From Balneolales bacterium (lineage in GTDB: Bacteria; Bacteroidota; Rhodothermia; Balneolales; Cyclonatronaceae), in assembly GCA_020832405.1 (NCBI GenBank), contig JAFIET010000006.1, positions 20,848 to 84,847 on the forward strand: a stretch of 64,000 bases of DNA, given 5' to 3'. Positions 25,913 to 34,237 of this stretch are shown here, one piece after another. Numbering within the stretch: the first letter of the stretch is position 1; each line of letters opens with the position of its first letter. Below the pieces are notes generated by a model. The model searched no databases, was not told the origin of the DNA, and saw only the letters and a list, made by a program, of their open reading frames with translations. The position numbers and the translations under genes are program-made.

Positions 25913-27397
25913 TCAGGGTGATTCCGTCCCGGTTTCTCGTTCCCTCAAAAAATCGAGATAGCGCTGTGGCAGCGGGAAGAAGGGCTCTTCACTGATGGGG
26001 GGGAGGGATGGGAAGAGCCAGGTTTCAGGCTTATCAGGCCGCAGCTGCAGCTCGTACTGAAAACCTTCAAGACGAATGCTTTCCGGGTTTTGTATCTCCG
26101 GAATGTAACGCCCCTCTATGGTTCGGAAATATTTTAGGCTGTCGATGCCAGCCTCGCTGAAAAACATCAGTAACCGCTCTGCCGAGATCTGAATAGCAAA
26201 TTCGGGCCGGTCGTTTTCATCCCGTTCGTGAATGATCATTTCTGCGTTCGGTTCAACACGCATTTGTGAGATTTCCCCCTCATCAAAATAAATCCAAAGG
26301 GAATCACCGAGAATCTGATTGAATCTTCCGGTGATGCTGTCGGGGGTTACAGCTATGGGTTTGGGGAAGGCGAACAGGTAGTCGATTTCGTCATCAGCAA
26401 GCTGAATATCAATCACTTCACCAGACAGCTGAAGGTCGCGCTGCCACAGCCTGGCTGCACCGGTGAGGCGGAAAAGACCTGAATTATCATCATAGGTCGA
26501 TTCATCAGAAAGGGAGGCGTAACGCTCAGCCCAGATGCGCACGTTCTCAAAACCGTTCACGATATTGACGGTATCCCGGTTGATAACTTCGATGCGGTTT
26601 GCCGTTAGGTAGGTAGTGTCGGTTTCAGCTTCATTCACCCGCTGCAGGCGGGCATCGCCCCGAAGTTCACGGAAACCGGTACTGTCGCTCTGGCTGAAAC
26701 GGCCCCGCATGCGTGTACGCTCCGTAAAATCTTCGAGGAAAACATTGCCCCGCAACTGATAAAAATCAGCTGAACGCACCGCATAAAGGGTGTCTGATTC
26801 CGCATATTGTGTGGAATCGGCAAGCTGAACGTTTCCGTAAAACGCAGCACTGTCCGGCAGGCTGAAATAAAATCCACGGCTTGCCTGTAGTGTACCGGCT
26901 TGGTCAACCAAACGGATTCGCTGCGGAAACTCAGCGATTTCAAATAGGAAGTTGTAGATCATTTCATGACTGAAAAGCCTTGCAGTACGGCCTTCAACCA
27001 CAACACGCCCCCGAAAATGGCTCATATCGTTCAGGGTATTGTACCGGAGGCTGTCTGACCAAATGGTCTGATTATCGGTCCTGATCTGAATATTTCCGAA
27101 GGCGTCGATGAAATTCCGGTCCAGGTACTGGTACACGCTGTCAGCTTTGATATGCAGCTCGTCGGTCTCCATTTCTACATTACCCCGCAGGATGCGTACC
27201 CTGCCTAATTCCGTAGTTTCGCCGCGCAGGCTTTCTGTAAACAGCAGGCGTACTTGTGTTTGCGCAACGGCCTCGCCGCCAGCCGGCCAAAGCTGCGCCG
27301 ATACCGATAGCAGGATCAGCAGCATTAATCTGAGCCTGAGCCTGCTGAGGTGATGCAGGGCTATATATTGACCGGTGATGGCGTTTGCTTTAATCAT
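25913..27397 (-). CDS. OstA/LptA-like LPS transport protein
   Basis: A 494-residue exported protein. A long N-region (1-24, rich in Leu/Arg) precedes a hydrophobic stretch and an AVAQ cleavage-like site near residue 46. What follows is a series of OstA-type beta repeats with the recurring pattern of a ground phrase such as RGNVEME, ADSVYQY, GNIQIRTD, SDSLRYN and FRGRVVVEG. E. coli LptA (185 residues) bridges LPS across the periplasm; this protein is more than twice as long and resembles the OstA-like proteins of Bacteroidota. Its start overlaps lptC by 8 nt, strongly supporting an LPS-export role. Confidence 0.85.
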   Translation of the reverse strand: MIKANAITGQYIALHHLSRLRLRLMLLILLSVSAQLWPAGGEAVAQTQVRLLFTESLRGETTELGRVRILRGNVEMETDELHIKADSVYQYLDRNFIDAFGNIQIRTDNQTIWSDSLRYNTLNDMSHFRGRVVVEGRTARLFSHEMIYNFLFEIAEFPQRIRLVDQAGTLQASRGFYFSLPDSAAFYGNVQLADSTQYAESDTLYAVRSADFYQLRGNVFLEDFTERTRMRGRFSQSDSTGFRELRGDARLQRVNEAETDTTYLTANRIEVINRDTVNIVNGFENVRIWAERYASLSDESTYDDNSGLFRLTGAARLWQRDLQLSGEVIDIQLADDEIDYLFAFPKPIAVTPDSITGRFNQILGDSLWIYFDEGEISQMRVEPNAEMIIHERDENDRPEFAIQISAERLLMFFSEAGIDSLKYFRTIEGRYIPEIQNPESIRLEGFQYELQLRPDKPETWLFPSLPPISEEPFFPLPQRYLDFLRERETGTESP

Positions 27398-27980
27398 TGA
27401 TGCGGAATTGCCCGGTTACGCGGTTCAGGCGGTACTGGGTGAGGTCCTGATCGCCCACGAGTCCGTAACCGGTAATGCTGTCTTCAGGTGTGGTGATAAT
27501 TACGAAACCGTTGGAGGTAAAACGGCTTCCGATTTCATCCCAGGTGAGCTGCTCGGTGCGAAGGCGGCGCTGTTCGCCGGTATGCACATCCACATCACCA
27601 ATAAATTCAAACAGATACTGCCGGCTCAGAAAGCTCGCCTGATTGGCAGTTATATGAGTTTCGACATGCCCGAGGGAATCAAATACAGTGATTTCAACAG
27701 GAGGCCCGAACAAATCGGTGCGATTGAGGTTGGCACTTTCGCGGGTTACGCCCCGGGGAGCGGTTGCCGACACCCTAACCCGATTGCCGGCTATAATTTC
27801 GATGTGCGGGTTATTGCTTTCGGTCATGCCCGCAAGGGTATCAGCGAGCGGGTTGGGCGGTCGGTCTCTGTGCTGATCTGCATCACTGCAAGACTGCATC
27901 ATAAAAGAAAAGGCTATTAGCCCTGTAATTAGGGCAAATAGCCTGAAGGTAATGCGGCAGTGTTGTGCCAAAGCTGTCAT
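27390..27980 (-). CDS. lptC: LPS export system component LptC
   Basis: A 196-residue protein with a hydrophobic N-terminus ending in a lipobox-like MQSC (Cys31), which suggests a lipid anchor instead of the membrane helix of E. coli LptC. The body has the LptC beta-jellyroll pattern: VEITVFDSLGHVETHITANQASFLSRQYLFEFIGDVDVHTGEQRRLRTEQLTWDE is recognisable in its D-S-x-G, A-N-x-A and T-x-x-L-x-W parts. It overlaps the OstA-like gene by 8 nt and starts 15 nt after upp. Together they should form the periplasmic bridge for LPS. Confidence 0.85.
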   Translation of the reverse strand: MTALAQHCRITFRLFALITGLIAFSFMMQSCSDADQHRDRPPNPLADTLAGMTESNNPHIEIIAGNRVRVSATAPRGVTRESANLNRTDLFGPPVEITVFDSLGHVETHITANQASFLSRQYLFEFIGDVDVHTGEQRRLRTEQLTWDEIGSRFTSNGFVIITTPEDSITGYGLVGDQDLTQYRLNRVTGQFRIND

Positions 27981-27995
27981 GAAAAGAAATGTGGG

Positions 27996-28634
27996 TCAGG
28001 TCGTGCCAAAAATCCGGTCACCCGCATCCCCGAGCCCGGGAACAATAAATTTGTTCTCATTGAGGCGCTCGTCGAGGGCGGCAGTGATAACGGCCACATC
28101 GGGGAAATGTTTCTGCACTTCGGCTACGCCTTCAGGTGCGGCAATGAGGCAGATAAAGCGGATTTCACGGGCCCCTTTCGATTTCAGAAACCCAATGGCA
28201 TCGCAGGCGCTGCCACCGGTTGCAAGCATGGGATCAACTACAAGCACCAGTGCGTTCTCTATGCCATCAGGCACGTTCACGTAGTAATCGACCGGTTTTT
28301 TGGTAACTTCATCGCGGTACATACCAAGATGACCAACGCGTGCATCGGGCACAAAGGTTGTGATGGCATCAACCAGGCCGAGCCCTGCCCGCAAAATCGG
28401 AATTACAACGATGTTGGTATCGAGCTTGTAGCCGGTGGTTTTTTGGATGGGCGTTTCTACCTCGAAGCTGCTCAGCCCGATATTATTGAGCGCGTGATAG
28501 GCAAGGATGGTTGAGATACGCGAAAGTGCCAGCCGGAAATTGGCTGTATCGGTGCGTTTATCACGCAGGATGGTGAGATCCCGCGCGATAACCGGATGCT
28601 TGATTTCAGTAAAATTCTGAGGATTTGGCTTCAT
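27996..28634 (-). CDS. upp: uracil phosphoribosyltransferase
   Basis: A 212-residue salvage enzyme making UMP from uracil and PRPP. The PRPP-binding loop is VLVVDPMLATGGSA, preceded by VVIPILRAGLGLVDA and followed by IRFICLIAAPEGV; the C-terminal uracil-binding segment ends with GLGDAGDRIFGT. All match Upp closely. It shares one base with the stop of the upstream AGCS symporter gene and is followed after 15 nt by lptC, so salvage, transport and LPS export genes appear to be cotranscribed; the functional logic of that is unclear. Confidence 0.96.
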   Translation of the reverse strand: MKPNPQNFTEIKHPVIARDLTILRDKRTDTANFRLALSRISTILAYHALNNIGLSSFEVETPIQKTTGYKLDTNIVVIPILRAGLGLVDAITTFVPDARVGHLGMYRDEVTKKPVDYYVNVPDGIENALVLVVDPMLATGGSACDAIGFLKSKGAREIRFICLIAAPEGVAEVQKHFPDVAVITAALDERLNENKFIVPGLGDAGDRIFGTT

Positions 28635-30289
28635 TAATCTTCGCCTTCTTCGTCCATTTTTTTGAAGTAGGTGTTGGTGAGTTTAACAACAACGCCGCTG
28701 AGCGCAAACAGTGCAATCAGGTTGGGGATTGTCATAAGGCCCAGGGCAATATCCCCAAGCCGCCACACCAGTTCAAGTGCAATAACGGCACCTACAAAGT
28801 TCATAAAAACATAGAAAATCCGGAAAGGCAGGATGGCGCCATCCCCGAAAAGATACTGCGCGCCACGGTCGCCGTAGTAACTCCAGCTAATGGAGGTGGA
28901 AATGGCAAACAAAAGCACGCAGATGGTAACCAGCAGGCTGCCCCAGGGCATAATGGGCTCGAGGCCGATCTGAAATGCGCGTGCGGTAAGTGAAGCACCG
29001 TTATCGATTGCGTTCCCGAATAATCTTGCCATTTGCTCGCCTGTAGCTGTTGTGGCGGTGAGTGTGCTCAGGTTAATTTCACCAGTGAAAGGCACCTGCT
29101 GTGCGGCATCTACAAAGAGCGTGTCAACACTGAACCGGAACCGCTGTACGAGTACATCGCTTGCCGGCAGGCCTTCCTCAAACAAAATAAGTTGGGGCAG
29201 CTCAGTGCCTGCCTGCGGAGAATTCTGTACCCATCCAAAGCTCGTATTGCCTTCAGAAAGCGAAATGGATTCAGGGTGCTTGGTATCCCAGGCACCGGTG
29301 GTGATGATTACGAGGCCCGTCATGGTGCAGACAATCAGGGTGTCGATGAAAGGTTCGAGCAGAGCTACAACGCCTTCGCGAACGGGCTCATCGGTTTTTG
29401 CAGCGGCATGCGCAATAGGTGCAGAACCCTGACCGGCTTCATTTGAAAACAATCCGCGCTTAACACCCCACACCAGGGTAGTCATGATTGCGCCCGAGCC
29501 TACGCCGAATGCGCCTGCAACGGGGTCAAAAGCAGAAGTAACAATCAAATAGAGGGAAGGCAGTACCTGATCGTAATTAAGAATCAGAATAACAAGTGCA
29601 CCAAGCACATACAGAACTGCCATAAGAGGAGTGAGGCGGGAAGTTACATAGCCGATGCGTTTAATTCCGCCAATAATTACAACGCCTACTATACTTGCGG
29701 TTATAAAGCCTGTTACCACGACCGGAACAGAAAACGAGCTTGACATTACATCAGCAACCGAGTTTGCCTGAATGGCATTGCCTGTGAAAAAAGAACAGAT
29801 AACCGTAAAACCGGCAAAAGCCATAGCCATCCATTTCCAGTTGCCACCGAGCCCTTTTTCAATATAATACATAGGGCCGCCCGAAACGGAACCGTCGGCG
29901 TTTTTGGTGCGGTAATGTACCGCCAGGGTACATTCAGCATACTTAACGGCCATACCGAGCAGCGCGGTAACCCACATCCATACGAGCGCACCCGGCCCGC
30001 CAAAATGGATGGCAAGCGCAACACCGGCAATATTACCGATTCCAACCGTAGCGCTAAGAGCAGTGCTAAGGGCCTGGAAATGATTAACATCGCCCTCATC
30101 GTTAGGATCATCGTATTGCCCGGTTACAACTTTGAAACCGTGTTTCAGCTTTCTGAGCTGTATAAAACCGAGCCGTGCAGTAATAAAAATGCCAAAGCCC
30201 AATAAAAGTATAACCATCATCGGGAATACACTTGGTGTATCCCAAACGATTTTTTCAAGAACGTCAACAATTGACTCAAAGAATTCCAT
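28634..30289 (-). CDS. AGCS-family alanine/glycine:cation symporter with a large loop insert
   Basis: A 551-residue sodium-coupled amino-acid transporter. Family blocks include FQALSTALSATVGIGNIAGVALAI (about 71-94), GGPGALVWMWVTALLGMAVKYAE, GSVSGGPMYYIEKGLG and GLFSNEAGQGSAPIAHAAA (280-297). About ten membrane segments are expected. Between the TGLVIITTGAW helix and the SLTARAFQIGL block, about residues 335-430, there is a polar segment of roughly 95 residues that shorter family members lack, giving a protein of 551 instead of about 450-480. It is the first gene of the run leading to upp, lptC and the OstA-like gene. Confidence 0.92.
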   Translation of the reverse strand: MEFFESIVDVLEKIVWDTPSVFPMMVILLLGFGIFITARLGFIQLRKLKHGFKVVTGQYDDPNDEGDVNHFQALSTALSATVGIGNIAGVALAIHFGGPGALVWMWVTALLGMAVKYAECTLAVHYRTKNADGSVSGGPMYYIEKGLGGNWKWMAMAFAGFTVICSFFTGNAIQANSVADVMSSSFSVPVVVTGFITASIVGVVIIGGIKRIGYVTSRLTPLMAVLYVLGALVILILNYDQVLPSLYLIVTSAFDPVAGAFGVGSGAIMTTLVWGVKRGLFSNEAGQGSAPIAHAAAKTDEPVREGVVALLEPFIDTLIVCTMTGLVIITTGAWDTKHPESISLSEGNTSFGWVQNSPQAGTELPQLILFEEGLPASDVLVQRFRFSVDTLFVDAAQQVPFTGEINLSTLTATTATGEQMARLFGNAIDNGASLTARAFQIGLEPIMPWGSLLVTICVLLFAISTSISWSYYGDRGAQYLFGDGAILPFRIFYVFMNFVGAVIALELVWRLGDIALGLMTIPNLIALFALSGVVVKLTNTYFKKMDEEGED

Positions 30290-30523
30290 GCGGCGTAGTT
30301 AGTTAATTGACGGGATGCTTTTGAAACGAATTTAAGAGTATAAGGCATTTTTGATAAACATGAATAACCCAAATTCAGGATTTCCCGACAAAAGACTGAA
30401 TCAAAAACCATTCTGAGTGAACTATAGCGGGAGCATTAAAGTTATATGCTTTATTCCCGTTAAATTGGCCTTGAGTGTCATTCCTAACAATATTATCAGT
30501 ACCCACAACCAAACGTTTATATC
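30290..30523. other. divergent promoter region between AGCS symporter and HU genes
   Basis: A+T-rich, 234 bases, no gene and no terminator. It must hold the promoters for both divergent transcripts. I could not single out a convincing TAnnTTTG/TTG pair on either strand. Confidence 0.4.
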
Positions 30524-30817
30524 ATGACTAAAGCTGACATTGTTGATATCATTACAGAGTCAACCGGTATCTCCAAAGCAGAAACAGAAGCCGTAGTTAA
30601 CGGATTTCTGGACACAGTAATAGCTTCTCTTAAAGAAGGAAAAAATATAGAATTACGCGGTTTCGGCAGTTTTAAAGTTGTGAAGCGTGCGCAGCGCGTT
30701 GCCCGTAATCCTAAAACCAATGAAGAAGTGATAGTACCTGAGCAGTACGTGCCCGTGCTGAAGGTTTCCAAAGAATTTAAGCGTGAAGTTAGCGGCAATA
30801 TGCGTGTACCAGGCTGA
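30524..30817 (+). CDS. HU/IHF-family DNA-binding protein
   Basis: A 97-residue nucleoid protein. The start MTKADIVDIITESTGISKAETEAVVNGFLDTV forms the helical dimer part and ELRGFGSFKVVKRAQRVARNPKTNEEV is the beta-arm region, with the family signature GFGSF...R..RNP and the tip Pro that bends DNA. Length is close to the usual 90. It stands alone in front of a membrane-anchored protein gene, 35 nt downstream. Whether it behaves as HU (non-specific) or IHF-like cannot be decided from sequence. Confidence 0.95.
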   Translation: MTKADIVDIITESTGISKAETEAVVNGFLDTVIASLKEGKNIELRGFGSFKVVKRAQRVARNPKTNEEVIVPEQYVPVLKVSKEFKREVSGNMRVPG

Positions 30818-30852
30818 GATTCACCCGCTGTTCATGTTTTTGGCTTAATTTG

Positions 30853-31647
30853 ATGATTTCTGTCAGAAACCATCATAAAACATCCAAATTAATTATGTAC
30901 CGCTGGTATCTTTTGTTCTTCCTGATTGCAATAGCCGGTTTATCGGTAATTATAGCCTTTGACATGCGGTCTAAAGACCAGCAGCAACAGGAAACCGGGC
31001 AATCAACGGTTCATCACGGAGAAGGCTTCGGGCAAACAAGCGAAACTTATTTCGAGTTTCACGGTGATGTTGATGTAAGCAACCCCGAGGCAATTGCCGC
31101 ACGCGTAGCTCAGATCGAGCAGCGCCTTTCTGAGATCGAACCGCTTTCAAGAAGCGCAGTACCATTTTACGGGGAACTCATGCTGCTCCATCAGCGTGTC
31201 GGCAGGCTTGATGGTGCCGCGCAGGCCAGCCGTCATATTGCCATGATTGTTAATGACCCTCAGGATTGGTGGAATGCAGCCATGCTTAATTACAACTGGG
31301 CCGAAACTATTTCCGATACTGATCTCAGAAATCATTTTCTTTCCCTCGCGCAGGATTGTTTCGAAGAAGCACTGGCCCTCACTCAGAACGCTGAGCTGCT
31401 TACCGATTATGCGGTCGCGCTTGTTTCTATGAATCGCGATGATTACGCCCTATCTAAACTTGAGGCTGCCATAACCAATCATGAGCCCTATTACCGTGCT
31501 TTTTTAGCTATGGGCATGATTTTGTATCATCATGATAGGATTGATGAAAGTATTTCTTATCTTAGTCGTTCTATTGAAATAGCCGAAACGGAAGATGAAA
31601 TCAAGCAGGTTCGTTCGGCTATCGCAGAAACGACCTTAAATATTTAA
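30853..31647 (+). CDS. membrane-anchored TPR-like protein of unknown function
   Basis: A 264-residue protein that I do not recognise. One hydrophobic segment near the N-terminus (WYLLFFLIAIAGLSVIIAF) suggests a signal anchor with the rest outside the cytoplasm. The remainder is helical and looks like degenerate tetratricopeptide repeats: paired helices such as GELMLLHQRVGRLDGAAQASRHI, DCFEEALALTQNAELLTDYAVAL and ILYHHDRIDESISYLSRSIEIAE, with the Ala/Gly spacing of TPRs. TPRs usually act as protein-binding scaffolds. An alternative start at 30895 would shorten the N-region by 14 residues. It precedes the tiny basic protein gene by 19 nt. Confidence 0.65.
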   Translation: MISVRNHHKTSKLIMYRWYLLFFLIAIAGLSVIIAFDMRSKDQQQQETGQSTVHHGEGFGQTSETYFEFHGDVDVSNPEAIAARVAQIEQRLSEIEPLSRSAVPFYGELMLLHQRVGRLDGAAQASRHIAMIVNDPQDWWNAAMLNYNWAETISDTDLRNHFLSLAQDCFEEALALTQNAELLTDYAVALVSMNRDDYALSKLEAAITNHEPYYRAFLAMGMILYHHDRIDESISYLSRSIEIAETEDEIKQVRSAIAETTLNI

Positions 31648-31666
31648 CATCAAAACTTATTTACCG

Positions 31667-31756
31667 ATGCCAAGCGGAAAAAAAAGAAAAAGAGCTAAAA
31701 TTGCGAAGCATAAGCGCAAAAAGCGTCTGCGCAAAAACAGACATAAGAAAAAGTAA
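31667..31756 (+). CDS. 29-residue highly basic protein (COX24/AURKAIP1, bS22-like)
   Basis: A very short gene whose product begins MPSGKKRKRAK and ends RKNRHKKK; 18 of 29 residues are Lys or Arg, with almost no acidic residue. This matches the tiny basic proteins of Bacteroidota annotated as AURKAIP1/COX24-domain proteins, related to the small-subunit protein bS22 (mS38) of other lineages, so a ribosomal role is likely. It starts 19 nt after the TPR-like gene and is followed 29 nt later by a strong terminator, which supports a real gene. It is easily missed by gene finders because of its length. Confidence 0.85.
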   Translation: MPSGKKRKRAKIAKHKRKKRLRKNRHKKK

Positions 31757-31785
31757 GCTTCCGTAAAGGGCTCTCCGAGTTTTCG

Positions 31786-31826
31786 AAAAAAATCACAGGT
31801 CCACCAACCATCTGTGATTTTTTTTT
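31786..31826 (+). terminator. intrinsic terminator after the bS22-like gene
   Basis: Arms AAATCACAG and CTGTGATTT around a 12-base loop, with A6 before and T8 after. It closes the HU-TPR-bS22 stretch. Confidence 0.88.
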
Positions 31827-31838
31827 GGAATTATTTCA

Positions 31839-31881
31839 GCAAAAAGCCCCGCGATACACATATCGTACAGGGCTTTTTTTA
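31839..31881. terminator. intrinsic terminator, bidirectional
   Basis: A second hairpin with AAAAAGCCC and GGGCTTTTT arms plus an inner GCGATA/TATCGT stem. It faces the convergent hypothetical gene ending at 31905 and probably serves that minus-strand gene. Confidence 0.8.
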
Positions 31882-31904
31882 TTTTAGCATAAGGATGTGC
31901 GTAT

Positions 31905-32552
31905 TCAGGCGGCCACAGGTCTTGTTTTTCGGGCTAAATCCAAAACAAGCGAGCTTTTTCGGAGGATGTTATCGAGTTTGATGCTCACCTCATCATGAAC
32001 CTCCGAAAGATTTTTTGCATCTCGGAAGGAATACTGATGGTACAGCAGTAAAGCCATTGCAGAGATATACTTGCCGTGCTGATCACCGTCAACCTCAATA
32101 TGCCAGCGGTGAAGCAGTTTGCCGGTTTGAAGCATAAAGGCCATTTCCTGATTCAGTGAGTTCATCCACGAGCTTGCATAGCTGATTCTCGCATCGGCAT
32201 CTCCGTTCGGAGGCAAATCGATGATTTGCTGTTCATCAAAATGCCAGGCTGTTTCGATATCAATGGTTACCGGCACTTTGCTGGAAAGCAGATCTCTTTT
32301 TTTTAGCAGCGGATGTTTGGCCATACCTTCTAATTGATTTGCAAGTTTGGCTTCCCGAAAGCTATCCCAATCCAGATTTACAGTGATCTCACGAACCCCG
32401 CAACCCGCATCTGCAGGCTCAAGGGCAAGCTCAAGACCAGCCGCATTTATTGTAGGATCATTCCAGACACGAAATTTTGACGGGTTGATGTTTCTTCTGC
32501 CAAGTTCTGTTTCAATTTTCTTTATCATTGACTTAAAAATTGGGTACTTCAT
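31905..32552 (-). CDS. hypothetical protein, unrecognised
   Basis: A 215-residue soluble-looking protein with no signal peptide, membrane segment or motif that I recognise. It starts MKYPIFKSMIKKIETELG and has alternating strand-like and helix-like parts, for example VPVTIDIETAWHFDEQ, then DARISYASSWMNSLNQEMAFMLQTG and KYISAMALLLYHQYSF. Codon use looks ordinary, and the frame is closed by a terminator, so it is very probably expressed. It stands alone and diverges from the RqcH gene 83 nt away. No function is proposed. Confidence 0.7.
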   Translation of the reverse strand: MKYPIFKSMIKKIETELGRRNINPSKFRVWNDPTINAAGLELALEPADAGCGVREITVNLDWDSFREAKLANQLEGMAKHPLLKKRDLLSSKVPVTIDIETAWHFDEQQIIDLPPNGDADARISYASSWMNSLNQEMAFMLQTGKLLHRWHIEVDGDQHGKYISAMALLLYHQYSFRDAKNLSEVHDEVSIKLDNILRKSSLVLDLARKTRPVAA

Positions 32553-32635
32553 ATCATATAGCCGAAGGATTTTAATTTGAATGTTGGGTTAAGAAAGTTA
32601 AGCCAGAAGCGCTTTTACACTTAGTATTTATTTCA

Positions 32636-34234
32636 ATGAACACGTATTACTCTTTAAGATATTTAGCTTCTGAGTTAAATGCAATGCTCTCTGAGGCAGT
32701 GTTTGCGCAGGCTGTTACGAGCCGCAAAAATGAGATCGGCTTGTTTTTCTCCGGCCCGGAACAGGAGCTTAAAATAATGGTATCAACGGATCCGCAGCGA
32801 ACCGCTGTATTTACTGACCCACGGGTTTCTGTTAAAAAATCTAACTCAGCTTCTTTCTTTTCATCCCTCGCAGGCTACACCGTTAAGAAAATTCATATTG
32901 CAGAATCTGACCGATTTATTTTTATTCGTTTTCAGGATTCTGAGATATTTCTTACCCTCAAAATGTTTGGAAATGATCCCAATATTTTTTTGACCGACGG
33001 TGATAAAATTATTGAAGCTTTCAAAAATCCTTCCCGTTATACCGGTGCAAATCTGCCTTTGCCGCAGTCACTTAAGGCACCTTTACTCTCAGAAGCCAAA
33101 GGCGGTTTTAAGCGCAAAGTTCAGCAGGCCTGGCCGCAGCTCCCGCGTGTTTTTTTGGATGAACTTATTGCTTTTCATAAGCTTGATGAACTCCCGCCTG
33201 ATCAGGCTGACGAACTCCTAAGCAGCATTCATTTACAACTGACGCACAGCCCCGAGCCCCGCATTCTGCATGACGGCCGATTTTCACTTTTTTCTGCAGC
33301 GAACTTTCCAGTTGACGGAGCTGAAACTTTTACTGACATCAACACGGCGGTTCGCGTAGCCTTTTTTTCTGAAAGACGGGAAAATGTTTTTGCAAAGGAA
33401 CTTCTGCTGCTGCAAAAACGCATTGAAAAACTCCGTGCACGGTACGAATCGGCCCTGCAGGATGCCGATAACGCCAGAAAAAGCATTGAAAAGGCTGAAT
33501 TTTACGAACAGACGGGCAATATTCTGATGGCACATGCGCACGAAGCCTTGCCGGCTTCGGAGGAAATCGAGCTGGAAGATTTTTATCAGGCAGGAACAAA
33601 GCGCCGTATTAAGCTCGATCCGCGCCTCGGTATTGCAGGCAACGCTGCCCGATATTTTGAACTCCGAAAAAAAGCTGAACGGGCCTTCGAAACGGCAGCT
33701 GAGTATGCGGAAATGATCGAAGGCCGTTTTTCACAGCTTCGTGAAATCGAAGAAAAATTACAGCATGTAACCGACCTGAGGGCGCTTGATGCCCTGAAAG
33801 CCGAATACAGCAGCCATGAATTATTTCGGAAAAAACAGTTGCCCGGTGCGGAGAGCGTAAGGCCCTATAAGTTTGGCCGAATCGGGAAGTATGAGGTCTG
33901 GATTGGCAAAAATGCAAAAAGCAACGATCTGATTATGCGGGATTCCCATAAGGAAGATATCTGGATGCACGCCAAAGGCGTTGCCGGTTCGCATGTAATC
34001 ATTCGTATGAACCGCGCACAGACCGAGCCGGATGTGTCTCAGCTTGAAAAAGCGGCCGGGTGGGCAGCCTGGTTTTCCAAAGCCAAAGGCAGCGCTTTCA
34101 CTCCGGTAATCAAAACCAGGCGTAAATTTGTGCGCAAACAAAAACAAGGACCGGCAGGCGCTGTGCTGATTGACAGAGAAGAAGTACTCATAGTGCCGCC
34201 CGTTCAGCCCCGGGCTGATGAACTGGAGGATTAA
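32636..34234 (+). CDS. rqcH: RqcH/Rqc2-type NFACT protein (ribosome-associated quality control)
   Basis: A 532-residue NFACT protein. The N-terminal domain (about 1-170) includes an Asp92-Arg93 pair, matching the DR pair needed for alanine tailing in the Bacillus protein. A helix-hairpin-helix-like part follows, then a long coiled coil (about 260-350 and 405-440, for example LLLQKRIEKLRARYESALQ), and the C-terminal NFACT-R domain with GKYEVWIGKNAKSNDLIM, HKEDIWMHAKGVAGSHVI and FVRKQKQGPAGAV. RqcH binds split 50S subunits with stalled tRNA and adds alanine tails. aroK starts 3 nt after its stop, so it is cotranscribed with shikimate genes. Confidence 0.9.
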   Translation: MNTYYSLRYLASELNAMLSEAVFAQAVTSRKNEIGLFFSGPEQELKIMVSTDPQRTAVFTDPRVSVKKSNSASFFSSLAGYTVKKIHIAESDRFIFIRFQDSEIFLTLKMFGNDPNIFLTDGDKIIEAFKNPSRYTGANLPLPQSLKAPLLSEAKGGFKRKVQQAWPQLPRVFLDELIAFHKLDELPPDQADELLSSIHLQLTHSPEPRILHDGRFSLFSAANFPVDGAETFTDINTAVRVAFFSERRENVFAKELLLLQKRIEKLRARYESALQDADNARKSIEKAEFYEQTGNILMAHAHEALPASEEIELEDFYQAGTKRRIKLDPRLGIAGNAARYFELRKKAERAFETAAEYAEMIEGRFSQLREIEEKLQHVTDLRALDALKAEYSSHELFRKKQLPGAESVRPYKFGRIGKYEVWIGKNAKSNDLIMRDSHKEDIWMHAKGVAGSHVIIRMNRAQTEPDVSQLEKAAGWAAWFSKAKGSAFTPVIKTRRKFVRKQKQGPAGAVLIDREEVLIVPPVQPRADELED

Positions 34235-34237
34235 CCG

